A stretch of DNA of 64,000 nucleotides from CAKVLS01 sp045651685 (GTDB taxonomy: Bacteria > Bacillota > Clostridia > Christensenellales > UBA1242). The translations under genes and the position numbers were made by a program. The notes under the pieces were generated by a model. It ran no database searches. It worked only from the letters and a program-made list of their open reading frames with translations, and was not told the DNA's origin. This document shows, piece by piece, positions 1 to 7,473 of this stretch. The stretch is taken from NCBI GenBank assembly GCA_045651685.1, contig JAZRSV010000020.1, positions 7,294 to 71,293 of the forward strand, read 5' to 3'. How positions within the stretch are numbered: the stretch's first letter is position 1; every line of letters begins with the position of its first letter.

Positions 1-1218
1 CCAGATATATGTAGCGATGCCTGTGTTGTAGAATAAGTCTGTAGGCAACTGAATAATGGCGTCAACCAAATCATTTTCAATCAGGTATTTTCTTATATTA
101 CTTGGACCACTACCAGCATCACCATTAAACAATGAAGAGCCGTTTTGAATAATTGCCATTCTGCCATTATCCTTAAGCTTTTTAACACCATTAAGCATAA
201 ATAAAAGTTGTCCATCGCCAATAGCAGGAAGACCTGGTCCAAATCTACCTTCAAAGCCAAGCTTTGCTTCTTTTTCTACTTTATCTTTTTCTCTTTTCCA
301 GTCAATACCAAAAGGTGGGTTTGAAATGATATAGTCAAACTCATAACCACTATATGCATCTTCACTTAATGTATCGCCATACTTCATACCTGAGGCATTG
401 CCGCCTTTGATAAGCATATCTGCTTTTGCTATAGCATAAGTTTCTGGATTAAACTCTTGACCAAAACAAGTAATATCTGCATCTTCATTTATTTCTTTTA
501 TTTTTTCGCTTAAGCAACCAAGCATCTGGCTTGTTCCCATAGCCATATCATAAGCAGTTTTTGAACAACCATTTTGTTGAATCTCTTCTCTTTCACCAGC
601 AACTAACAATTCTGTCATAAGATAAATAATATCTCTACTTGTAAAGTGAGCTCCGGCTTGTTCATCATAACTTTCTGAGAATTTTCTGATAAGTTCTTCA
701 AAAATATAACCCATATCCATTGATGTAATTTTATCTGGGCTCATATTTGCTTTTTTAGAACAAAATTCTTGTAGAACAATAAATAAAACTTTTCCTTTTA
801 CCATTGTTTTTACTTCATCAGCAAATTTAAAGTTGGCTAAGATATCTTGAATATTTGGTGAAAAACCTTGAAGATAATCTTCAAAGTTATCTTCTAAATT
901 TTCAGGGTCAGCAATAAGTTTTGCAAAGTTAAATTTACTTGTATTGTAAAATTCGTAACCAGAAGTTTGAGTTAAAATACCATCTCTTGCTGGGCCATCT
1001 ACATTTTTCTTTTTACAAGTTTCTGCCATTTCAACAACTTTATCTTTTGTTGCTGCCAAGGCGTCATCAAATCTTTTAAGAACTGTCATTGGCAAAATAA
1101 CTTTGCCATATTCGTGTGGCTTATATAACCCAACCAAATGTGTAGCAATTTCCCAAATTAAATTTGCTTTTTCTTGTATATTAATATTCGTTTGTTTTTG
1201 AATTTCGTTTATTGTCAT
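1..1218 (-). CDS. hsdM: Type I restriction-modification DNA methyltransferase subunit HsdM (C-terminus beyond window)
   Basis: N6-adenine methyltransferase subunit of a type I restriction-modification complex; it methylates host DNA at the site chosen by HsdS. I translated it from the ATG at 1218, where it stays open for 406 codons to base 1, so only the C-terminus is missing. Visible: an HsdM N-terminal helical domain, the SAM-binding motif DMAMGTSQML (coded near 500-560) and the catalytic motif NPPF within IISNPPFGIDW (near 305-335). An ACGGAGGAAA Shine-Dalgarno supports the start. HsdS and HsdR would be expected to the left of the window. It is last in the minus-strand defence island and has its own -10 box. 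The family call is firm; the specificity is unknown. Confidence 0.95.
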   Translation of the reverse strand, partial: MTINEIQKQTNINIQEKANLIWEIATHLVGLYKPHEYGKVILPMTVLKRFDDALAATKDKVVEMAETCKKKNVDGPARDGILTQTSGYEFYNTSKFNFAKLIADPENLEDNFEDYLQGFSPNIQDILANFKFADEVKTMVKGKVLFIVLQEFCSKKANMSPDKITSMDMGYIFEELIRKFSESYDEQAGAHFTSRDIIYLMTELLVAGEREEIQQNGCSKTAYDMAMGTSQMLGCLSEKIKEINEDADITCFGQEFNPETYAIAKADMLIKGGNASGMKYGDTLSEDAYSGYEFDYIISNPPFGIDWKREKDKVEKEAKLGFEGRFGPGLPAIGDGQLLFMLNGVKKLKDNGRMAIIQNGSSLFNGDAGSGPSNIRKYLIENDLVDAIIQLPTDLFYNTGIATYIW

Positions 1219-1274
1219 TATTTCCTCCGTTAAGGCAATTTTTCTTTAGAACTTTTTAAATTATTAATATTTTT

Positions 1275-1283
1275 ATTATAACA
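1275..1283 (-). promoter_or_regulatory. Extended -10 promoter for hsdM
   Basis: Read on the minus strand this is TGTTATAAT, a TGnTATAAT extended -10, about 57 bases before the hsdM start. The -35 region is poor. It implies that hsdM can be transcribed independently of the HEPN gene upstream. Confidence 0.55.
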
Positions 1284-1350
1284 TAATCAATTTATTTTAT
1301 ATATAAAATGAACATAATTTAACTATAATTTTTCTGCCAAGCACAAGTGT

Positions 1351-1860
1351 TTATAATCCCTTAGTTTTATAATAATCTTTACATTTCTCTAGCAGCTCTT
1401 TTAAAACTTCACTGCCTTCTTCAATAAGATTTCTGTTTCTATCTCCATTTTCACCAATTAAACTTTTAGACCCGTGAAATAGATTACATCTAACTATATA
1501 AATGGCAAGAAACAATTCATATATATTTTTTTCTTCTATTTCTTTTGCAATAGCCCTAACATTGGTTTTCTCTGAACGCACATTTCTTTTGTGATATTCT
1601 GATTTTTTGCCTAATTTATCAAATATATCAATCTCATTTAAAATTTCCATAGATCTATAACTGTCTATAAAATTGTAAATTTGATTTATTTCACTATCCA
1701 TATGCGTGCTCGGTTTTTTGTCCCTAAACCTTTCCTCTCCATTGTATAAAAAATTAAAAGCTATATAATAAGAAATAAATCTATACGGCTCTTTTACCTT
1801 TTCTTCAGAACCATACCTTAACCATTCTTCTAAAAAATCAGAGCACTTAAAATTAGTCAT
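1351..1860 (-). CDS. HEPN-domain-like protein in restriction island
   Basis: 169-residue, charged, mostly alpha-helical protein. Residues 124-129 read R-C-N-L-F-H, an R-x4-H motif inside a predicted helix, as in the active site of HEPN-superfamily RNases. HEPN proteins are common toxin or effector modules in restriction, toxin-antitoxin and abortive-infection loci. The strong GGGAGG Shine-Dalgarno nine bases upstream fixes the start. It lies between the methylase/specificity fusion and hsdM on the same strand, so it probably belongs to the same defence unit. I see no MNT-type antitoxin next to it; only a 26-residue ORF precedes it. The HEPN call rests on one motif and fold appearance. Confidence 0.6.
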   Translation of the reverse strand: MTNFKCSDFLEEWLRYGSEEKVKEPYRFISYYIAFNFLYNGEERFRDKKPSTHMDSEINQIYNFIDSYRSMEILNEIDIFDKLGKKSEYHKRNVRSEKTNVRAIAKEIEEKNIYELFLAIYIVRCNLFHGSKSLIGENGDRNRNLIEEGSEVLKELLEKCKDYYKTKGL

Positions 1861-1905
1861 TCTTTTTTCCCTCCCAATACATTACTTAAATAAAATTTTT
1901 AGAAA

Positions 1906-1986
1906 TTAAAAATTAGACATTGTGTCACTATGCGTTAACTTATCAATTATCTCTTGGAGTTGGTACAAATCTAGTATTTCATCCAT
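1906..1986 (-). CDS. 26-residue ORF coupled to the methylase gene
   Basis: Small ORF (MDEILDLYQLQ... ending TMSNF) that starts three bases after the stop codon of the methylase fusion. The GGAGGG at the end of the methylase coding sequence forms a well-spaced Shine-Dalgarno for it. It is acidic and helical and matches nothing I recognise. It could be a small antitoxin-like or regulatory peptide, the stub of a decayed gene, or chance. It is a real translational start by its signals, but the product is unproven. Confidence 0.35.
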   Translation of the reverse strand: MDEILDLYQLQEIIDKLTHSDTMSNF

Positions 1987-1989
1987 AGA

Positions 1990-3768
1990 TTAGCCCTCCA
2001 CAAAATCATCATAAATACTTTTAAGTTTTTGTTCAAGCTTTTTTATTTTCATTTTTTCTAACTTTATCATGTCTAAGGTTCCTAGATATTTTATTGATAA
2101 TTCTTCTTGTTTTTCCAAATCTACACAAGCAATAGTTAATCCCATTAGAGCTTTTGGATTTATTGATATAATAATCGTTCCTGTTTGAATAGACGCCAAT
2201 AATTTTGTTCCTATATCAGAATCTAAAAACATTTTTAAATATACAGGTTTAAGCTTTGATGTATCACAACGGACAACTATTATACTACCTGAAGGGATAA
2301 CCTTTTCGCCTTCTTTTATATCAACAATAGCTGTTTTTACCTTTGTGCTCTTACAAGAGATAAGAACATCATTATTTTTAAGAAGATATCTGTCATAATT
2401 TTTTTGACTTTCAAATTTTTCTAATTTATCTACATCAAAAGAACTATCAACTATATCTCCTGAAGCAACAATTTTATAAACACCGTCAGAATCTTCATTT
2501 GTTGTGTATTTATGAAGGACATCTGCTTGAATTTGAACACCTCTAAAAACATCTTCAACCAAACTTTCAAGTTTTACAGGATTTTCAATTTTAATGTCTT
2601 CCAATCCTTTATATTTATTTACGGTCAAAACATACTCGTTTTTTACAATTTCTTCAATAGAAACTTCTGTTGTTTCATTTGAATTATATAATTTTAAAAT
2701 ATCATCAACTCTAAGAGTGACAATCCTTCCATTTTTATCGCATAATTCAGAAGCATCAATAAATTTACACATTTTTGAGTTTTTGTTTTTTCTTAACACG
2801 ATTAATGAAGTAGAAATTGAAGTATAAGGAAATAAATTTACAGGCAATTTGATTACAGCTTCAATGTAATTATTGTCAACCAAAAATTTTCTTTGTTCCA
2901 TATCCAAAAGGTTTATTAACGCACCCTCTGGAACAACAACGACTCCTCTACCTTCTTCATTTAACCCGGATATAATTCTATTAATAAACAACCATTCGGC
3001 AGTTTGAGATGGTCTATATTTTAAACCATATAGATGCTCTGTTTCTCTGTTTTCTTCAAAAATTCTTCCAACCCTTAATCCAAATGGAGGATGAGAGAAA
3101 ATAAAATCTGCCTTTCTAATATTATCTTGTTTTAAAACATCACCTTCATAAACAATATTATTAACTCCCAAAAGAGTTAGTCTAATATTAGACAATAATT
3201 TTGAATTATAATTTATTTCATAACCATAATAAACATTGTTTGGGCTTTCTTTTGCACAATTAACAAGAAAATCTCCATTGCCACAACCAAGGTCCATAAT
3301 GCTGCCGCTATCTTTGATATTAAACAACCCTTTAACCAGATCACAAAGAGTAGCTGGGGTTCCACAATTTTCTCTATAACCAAAATTATCTACACCGTAA
3401 ATTATAAACTCTTTCAAACCTTCTAAAGAAAGTTCTTCCATCATATAAAGAGCTTGTTCAAATCCAGAATTTTTTTCGTTATATGTAGAAAAGCTTACAA
3501 TACAATCTAAAACTACATCTTTAAATTGATTGCCTAGCGACTTGCTAATTTCATCCAAGTTTTTATAAACATCTTCGCGCAAAGATTCAAAATATGCAGA
3601 AACATTATCAGAAAAATCTTTAATTGACTTAACATTTTTATTTACAGTCAATAAAGCATATCTCAAAACCATGCTCTTTATTAAAGAATAACCTTGCTGA
3701 TTATAACTAAATTGCCTTTGCATACAAGCCATTTTCCATTTAAAATTTTCTAAATTTTTGTTTTCCAC
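1990..3768 (-). CDS. N-6 DNA methylase fused to a type I specificity-like domain, with variant HPPF motif
   Basis: 592-residue protein starting at GTG with an AAAGGAAG Shine-Dalgarno. Residues 1-150 are helical, like HsdM N-termini. SAM motif I is DLGCGNGDFL at 159-168. The catalytic motif IV position at 225-230 reads SHPPFG, where N6-methylases have N/D/S-P-P-Y/F; the codon is plainly CAT (His). Residues from about 400 to 592 resemble a target-recognition half-domain of HsdS, followed by a C-terminal coiled coil (EKMKIKKLEQKLKSIYDDF). The fused architecture resembles single-chain M-S enzymes. The missing Asn/Asp may mean no adenine methylation, so it might be a recognition-only or altered enzyme. 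The call as a methylase relative is secure; activity is doubtful. Confidence 0.8.
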   Translation of the reverse strand: MENKNLENFKWKMACMQRQFSYNQQGYSLIKSMVLRYALLTVNKNVKSIKDFSDNVSAYFESLREDVYKNLDEISKSLGNQFKDVVLDCIVSFSTYNEKNSGFEQALYMMEELSLEGLKEFIIYGVDNFGYRENCGTPATLCDLVKGLFNIKDSGSIMDLGCGNGDFLVNCAKESPNNVYYGYEINYNSKLLSNIRLTLLGVNNIVYEGDVLKQDNIRKADFIFSHPPFGLRVGRIFEENRETEHLYGLKYRPSQTAEWLFINRIISGLNEEGRGVVVVPEGALINLLDMEQRKFLVDNNYIEAVIKLPVNLFPYTSISTSLIVLRKNKNSKMCKFIDASELCDKNGRIVTLRVDDILKLYNSNETTEVSIEEIVKNEYVLTVNKYKGLEDIKIENPVKLESLVEDVFRGVQIQADVLHKYTTNEDSDGVYKIVASGDIVDSSFDVDKLEKFESQKNYDRYLLKNNDVLISCKSTKVKTAIVDIKEGEKVIPSGSIIVVRCDTSKLKPVYLKMFLDSDIGTKLLASIQTGTIIISINPKALMGLTIACVDLEKQEELSIKYLGTLDMIKLEKMKIKKLEQKLKSIYDDFVEG

Positions 3769-3794
3769 TTTTCAAAACTTCCTTTAAAATATAT

Positions 3795-3812
3795 TTGGTT
3801 TTTAAAAACCAA
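3795..3812. promoter_or_regulatory. 18-bp palindromic operator-like site at the transcription start
   Basis: TTGGTTTTTAAAAACCAA is a perfect palindrome that covers the predicted transcription start (about 3810) of the methylase fusion. A 14-bp core copy occurs at 3869-3882. Two identical dyads on either side of one promoter are typical of repressor or controller-protein operators. Confidence 0.55.
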
Positions 3813-3816
3813 TTAC

Positions 3817-3845
3817 ATAATAACTTAAAAAACGCCAATTGTCAA
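3817..3845 (-). promoter_or_regulatory. Sigma-70-type promoter of the methylase fusion
   Basis: On the minus strand: -35 TTGACA (3840-3845), 17-bp spacer, -10 TATTAT (3817-3822). The predicted start near 3810 leaves a leader of about 40 bases before the GTG at 3768. Confidence 0.75.
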
Positions 3846-3868
3846 CAGTTTTTGTAAAAAAATTTTTA

Positions 3869-3882
3869 GGTTTTTAAAAACC
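3869..3882. promoter_or_regulatory. Second copy of the palindromic operator-like core
   Basis: GGTTTTTAAAAACC, identical to the core of the dyad at 3795-3812, centred about 72 bp upstream of it and just upstream of the -35 box. Confidence 0.5.
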
Positions 3883-3883
3883 A

Positions 3884-3913
3884 AAAATAAAAGTCGGTAA
3901 AATTTTACCGACT
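3884..3913 (-). terminator. Terminator of the GIY-YIG gene
   Basis: An uninterrupted 22-bp self-complementary sequence (3892-3913) that begins in the stop codon of the GIY-YIG gene and is followed on the minus strand by TTTATTTTT. Confidence 0.75.
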
Positions 3914-4727
3914 AATCTCTATAGTATTTGTAATCTTTGTTAACTAATCTATAATCTGATATTCCACAATTTGATTTATTGCCATTATTTGGAATAAATG
4001 CGGCAAAACTTTTAATTGTGTGATATTCAACTTCCTTTAGATCTTCATGGTATTTTGGATGCACTATGGCATACATAAATTTATTCCAATTAGGAATTTC
4101 TTTTCTGCCTGGTTTTACCCTATCCCCTAATCTCGTCGCGCTACCAATATAAATCTCTTTGTTTTGTTCATCTAACAAATAATATACTACATGATTTTGT
4201 TCTGCATGTTCTTTTATTTTTGTTATATCTAACCACTTAGTATACTTGGTAACCATTTGATTATTATTTTCTTTACTCAACCAACCAAAAACGTTGGAAT
4301 CTACAAAATGCTTAAAAAGATTATCATATGGGGTTTCAACTTTTATAAAAGTAATTAATTCTACAGTTTTATTGTCAATAGGCTTAAATATCAGAACCTC
4401 TTGATTGCCACCAATTAGCTCTGTATGAAACTTGCCTTCTTTTTTAAGTATTTTTTGGCTTTCTATTGCGAAATATGATTGTATAAACTCTTTCTTTAAT
4501 GCGTGGATAAGTTCTTTATCAGGAAATATTTGCAATACTGTTCTTCCTGTTGTTTGTGCAACAAAAGAATATCTACCAGAATAAACTTTGCCTTTAAACT
4601 TTAGGACAATACTTCTACTAGTTCCCCATTGCTCTTCTTCAGCCTTTATAAAATACCCTTCATATTCCTTTGGTATTGTAATTCTTCCATCAAAAGTTGA
4701 CTTGTCTATCTTTTTGTAATATTCCAT
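3912..4727 (-). CDS. GIY-YIG nuclease-domain protein of the restriction island
   Basis: 271-residue protein. The C-terminal half carries the GIY-YIG pattern: VVYYLLDEQ at 180-188 (the GIY strand), IYIGSA at 192-197 (the YIG strand), a conserved-position Arg in VKPGRK near 208, and Glu residues at 232-234 in the place of the metal-binding Glu. The N-terminal ~130 residues form an uncharacterised domain that begins like an SpoVT/AbrB-type strand (DGRITIPKEY). GIY-YIG domains occur in type II restriction enzymes (Eco29kI class) and homing nucleases, so a restriction role beside the methylase fusion is reasonable but inferred. AGGAGA Shine-Dalgarno. It lies 44 bases after the upstream gene, probably in the same transcript, and ends in its own terminator. 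Confidence 0.7.
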   Translation of the reverse strand: MEYYKKIDKSTFDGRITIPKEYEGYFIKAEEEQWGTSRSIVLKFKGKVYSGRYSFVAQTTGRTVLQIFPDKELIHALKKEFIQSYFAIESQKILKKEGKFHTELIGGNQEVLIFKPIDNKTVELITFIKVETPYDNLFKHFVDSNVFGWLSKENNNQMVTKYTKWLDITKIKEHAEQNHVVYYLLDEQNKEIYIGSATRLGDRVKPGRKEIPNWNKFMYAIVHPKYHEDLKEVEYHTIKSFAAFIPNNGNKSNCGISDYRLVNKDYKYYRD

Positions 4728-4771
4728 TTTTATCTCCTAACATTTTTATAAATTTAACACAATATGATTAG

Positions 4772-5968
4772 TTAATATGTCAGCATTTTTTCATATTCAA
4801 AGATAAATGTTTTTAATTTTTCAATGAGCTCTTCTTCTGTTGTCCCTACAAGTTTTTTCTGTCTTTCTTGAGTGTATAATACACTAAAATATTTTTGCTT
4901 TAAAATAGGATCAATCAAATCCGTAACATATCTAATCCATTTAAAAGGCGTCCCTTTAATAAATGCTGCACCCCTAATTTTATATATCCCCAAAATATCT
5001 TTTAAACGCCTATCATATGTAACAAAAAACGGGATACTAAAATCAATGATTTTATCAGACTGAAACGATATATTTCCAATAACATTTTGAATGTGAAAAA
5101 TATCCCACGCCATATTTTTTAAACTTTGTATAATATCATTTCTGCCTTTTTGAATTTTGCCAAAAAAACTAATTTTTGTACCATAAAGAAAAAATAATTT
5201 TGCCAAATTAGCCTCTCTATCTGACAGTATAAATATATTGTTATGAAAAAAATCCAAGAACTGTTCTTCTTTTTTTAACAATGACCATTTTGAATGATTT
5301 AGTTGCATATCTACCATCACCAACAACATTAAATAAATGAATAAATATCTTCTTCTATACCAATTGCCCATTGATCCAAAAAATACATTTTTTTCAACAT
5401 TTATTATTTGTTGAGCGTAATCTTTTGCTTCATTCTCATTTTCAAAAAAATAAGTTTCCAAAGCCACCATATTATCTAAATATAATTGGTCGTTAAGCAT
5501 TTTTTCATTAAATAAAACATTTTCCATAGAATAAGCTAAACAATCAACACTCCATTTCCTATTCTTTATTAGTTCTAATATTTCATCAATATTTGCAGGC
5601 ACCATCTTAATATCTTTTTTATACTTTCTATATAAATAGCTCTGAATTTGAGTATCTAATGATACTGTTGTTTCAATCTTTAACACATGATTAAAATCAA
5701 CTGCCCCCGCCATGATAAAATCATAATTTAAACAAATCAATTTATTTGAAGAAAAAAAATAATTAACTTCTATATCTTTAAGATTCAATTCAGAAAATTT
5801 TCCAACATAATCAATACCATCCTCTCCATTGCTTGGCAAAATAAAATGCACATCTCTTAATAAATCAATATTTGCAACAACAGTGTCAATAGCCTTATCC
5901 CTATTTGAATCCAAAATCTCTGATACTTTTATACCAATTTGAAGAAGTTTGTTTTCTTTTTGATCCAT
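4772..5968 (-). CDS. Unknown protein at the head of the defence operon
   Basis: 398-residue acidic, mostly helical protein that I do not recognise. A hydrophobic patch lies near residues 210-230 (YLFIYLMLLVMVDM). Near the C-terminus, IPFFVTYDRRLKDIL resembles the distal Asp segment of PIN-like nucleases, and there is an early Asp-rich strand, but I cannot assemble a full PIN active site. An in-frame GTG exists at 5983, but it coincides with the predicted transcription start, so I prefer the ATG at 5968, which has GAGGTGG before it. It is the first gene of the minus-strand island, just upstream of the GIY-YIG gene, so a nuclease, regulator or sensor role is possible. Confidence 0.55.
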   Translation of the reverse strand: MDQKENKLLQIGIKVSEILDSNRDKAIDTVVANIDLLRDVHFILPSNGEDGIDYVGKFSELNLKDIEVNYFFSSNKLICLNYDFIMAGAVDFNHVLKIETTVSLDTQIQSYLYRKYKKDIKMVPANIDEILELIKNRKWSVDCLAYSMENVLFNEKMLNDQLYLDNMVALETYFFENENEAKDYAQQIINVEKNVFFGSMGNWYRRRYLFIYLMLLVMVDMQLNHSKWSLLKKEEQFLDFFHNNIFILSDREANLAKLFFLYGTKISFFGKIQKGRNDIIQSLKNMAWDIFHIQNVIGNISFQSDKIIDFSIPFFVTYDRRLKDILGIYKIRGAAFIKGTPFKWIRYVTDLIDPILKQKYFSVLYTQERQKKLVGTTEEELIEKLKTFIFEYEKMLTY

Positions 5969-5989
5969 ACAACCACCTCGCACAATTTT

Positions 5990-5995
5990 ATTATA
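5990..5995 (-). promoter_or_regulatory. -10 box for the defence operon
   Basis: TATAAT on the minus strand with a weak -35 region. The predicted transcription start at about 5983 leaves a 15-base leader containing the Shine-Dalgarno of the ATG at 5968. Confidence 0.5.
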
Positions 5996-6106
5996 TCACA
6001 CAACTATAAATTCTTAAAATAATAAAACAAATTGCTTATGTATCTAATAAAAAATATTTACCCATTATTTTGCAAACAAGTTCAACAAAATTCTAAACGC
6101 CCTACC

Positions 6107-6175
6107 GTTTGGGACTCAGCTGAACAAAAGTGCCTATTTATGCGGGTTATAGGGGTTCGGATTCCAATCCCAAAC
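6107..6175 (+). other. tRNA-like remnant or inverted repeat in the 5996-6300 gap
   Basis: An eight-base arm GTTTGGGA (6107-6114) pairs perfectly with TCCCAAAC (6168-6175), 69 bases end to end. A GGGGTTCGGATTCC segment lies where a T-arm would be and CTCAGCTG sits near a D-arm position. No complete cloverleaf can be drawn and there is no CCA, so it is at best a decayed tRNA or an integration scar. The rest of the 5996-6300 gap holds only the two divergent promoters. Confidence 0.25.
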
Positions 6176-6299
6176 GCTCCGCTAAGTGAGATTTTGATTT
6201 ACAATAATAGATACAATCTTTTTCTATGACAGGAATATTTTAGGCTTTGTTATAAATAATAAAATGTTATTTCAATTTAATACAAATTTTGAAATTGTG

Positions 6300-6308
6300 T
6301 GTTATAAT
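6300..6308 (+). promoter_or_regulatory. Extended -10 of a leaderless transcript
   Basis: TGTTATAAT, ending exactly six bases before the ATG at 6315. The predicted +1 is the A of that ATG and there is no Shine-Dalgarno. Confidence 0.65.
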
Positions 6309-6314
6309 AAAAAT

Positions 6315-7244
6315 ATGAAAATATTAAATTTTATTGAAGCTTTAACAACCTCTAATCAAGAGAAAATGAAGGCGATTCCTAAAGCAGATTTACACAATCA
6401 TGCGGTTTTTTCTTGTGATAGAGATTACTTAATTAAAAATTGCATAGATATTCCATCTAATGAAAGAGTTAATAATATTACTGACTTAATCAACTTTGCA
6501 AGAAAATATATAAAACCTTTACAAAATAATATAGAGGGTTTAACCCTATTATTAAATGGAACTTTTGAAAAATGTTTAGAAACTGGCGTAAGCATCGTAG
6601 ATACTGATATCGATTATAAAATTTGTATTCAAGTATTTGATAATGATGTTAATAAGTTTGTAGAATTTCTTAAAACTTTTAAATACGACCATTTGCAAAT
6701 TCGTTGGGTCATTGATATTAGCAGAGATAGCTATAATGAAGAATATGAAAATATTATTATCGAATTAATAAAGACAAAGTTTTTTTATGGCATTGATTTA
6801 ACATCAACAGAAAATTATGTTCCAAATTCTAAATTCAAAAATATTTATGATTTTGCAAATAAAAATGGTTTGACAACCAAAGTTCATTGTGGAGAACAAC
6901 TCGGAGCATCATATATAAAGCAATGTATCATAGATTTTAATCCAAAACAAATTCAACATGGTATTCATATTGTAGAAGATGAAGATGTAATGCAGTTGGC
7001 TAAGGAAAGAAATATTATATTTAATGTGTGCCCTACCAGCAACTTAATTTTGAATTATGTAAAAGACATTAAAACACATCCAATCAAAAAAATGGTTGAT
7101 TTTGGATTAAAAATAACTATTGGTACAGACGACTATTTGCTATTTGAAAGCGATCTAAATGAAGAATATTTAAGTTTGTATAATAACAAAGTTTTAACTG
7201 CCGAGCAATTAGATACTATTAGAGAATTCTCATTAACAATCTAA
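6315..7244 (+). CDS. Adenosine deaminase family amidohydrolase
   Basis: Zinc amidohydrolase of the adenosine/AMP deaminase family (309 residues). Family motifs appear in order: PKADLHNHAVFS near the N-terminus (two metal His), KVHCGE (catalytic Glu), IQHGIHI, VCPTSN and IGTDD. All metal and catalytic positions are present, so it should be active, probably hydrolytically deaminating a purine nucleoside or related base; the exact substrate cannot be read. The open frame extends back to 6264, but the -10 box lies at 6303-6308, so the ATG at 6315 is the only start compatible with it. Single gene with its own terminator at 7285. Confidence 0.85.
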   Translation: MKILNFIEALTTSNQEKMKAIPKADLHNHAVFSCDRDYLIKNCIDIPSNERVNNITDLINFARKYIKPLQNNIEGLTLLLNGTFEKCLETGVSIVDTDIDYKICIQVFDNDVNKFVEFLKTFKYDHLQIRWVIDISRDSYNEEYENIIIELIKTKFFYGIDLTSTENYVPNSKFKNIYDFANKNGLTTKVHCGEQLGASYIKQCIIDFNPKQIQHGIHIVEDEDVMQLAKERNIIFNVCPTSNLILNYVKDIKTHPIKKMVDFGLKITIGTDDYLLFESDLNEEYLSLYNNKVLTAEQLDTIREFSLTI

Positions 7245-7284
7245 TCGTCATAAGGTTATTACCAGTTTTTAATTTTGTCAGACA

Positions 7285-7320
7285 AAACCTAAATCGAAAT
7301 TGATTTAGGTTTATTTTTTA
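7285..7320 (+). terminator. Terminator of the deaminase gene
   Basis: Stem AAACCTAAATC / GATTTAGGTTT followed by TATTTTTTA. Confidence 0.8.
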
Positions 7321-7458
7321 TTATTGGTTTTAATTACTTTTTTAACTTATTGTACAATTTATAATAAAATGTTTTTTGATAGTTAGTGTATTAATTAAGA
7401 TTGCGATGAACTTATAATAATTTTTGCAAAGTTTTTAGTTTTTTAATTTTGTGAAATT

Positions 7459-7467
7459 TGCTACAAT
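7459..7467 (+). promoter_or_regulatory. Extended -10 of a leaderless transcript
   Basis: TGCTACAAT, ending exactly six bases before the ATG at 7474. No Shine-Dalgarno. Same geometry as at 6300. Confidence 0.6.
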
Positions 7468-7473
7468 ATAAAT

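Noticed and set aside
6032..6229. 65-codon plus-strand open frame
   Set aside because: Begins in AT-rich spacer without Shine-Dalgarno and crosses the tRNA-like element; ends just before the deaminase promoter.
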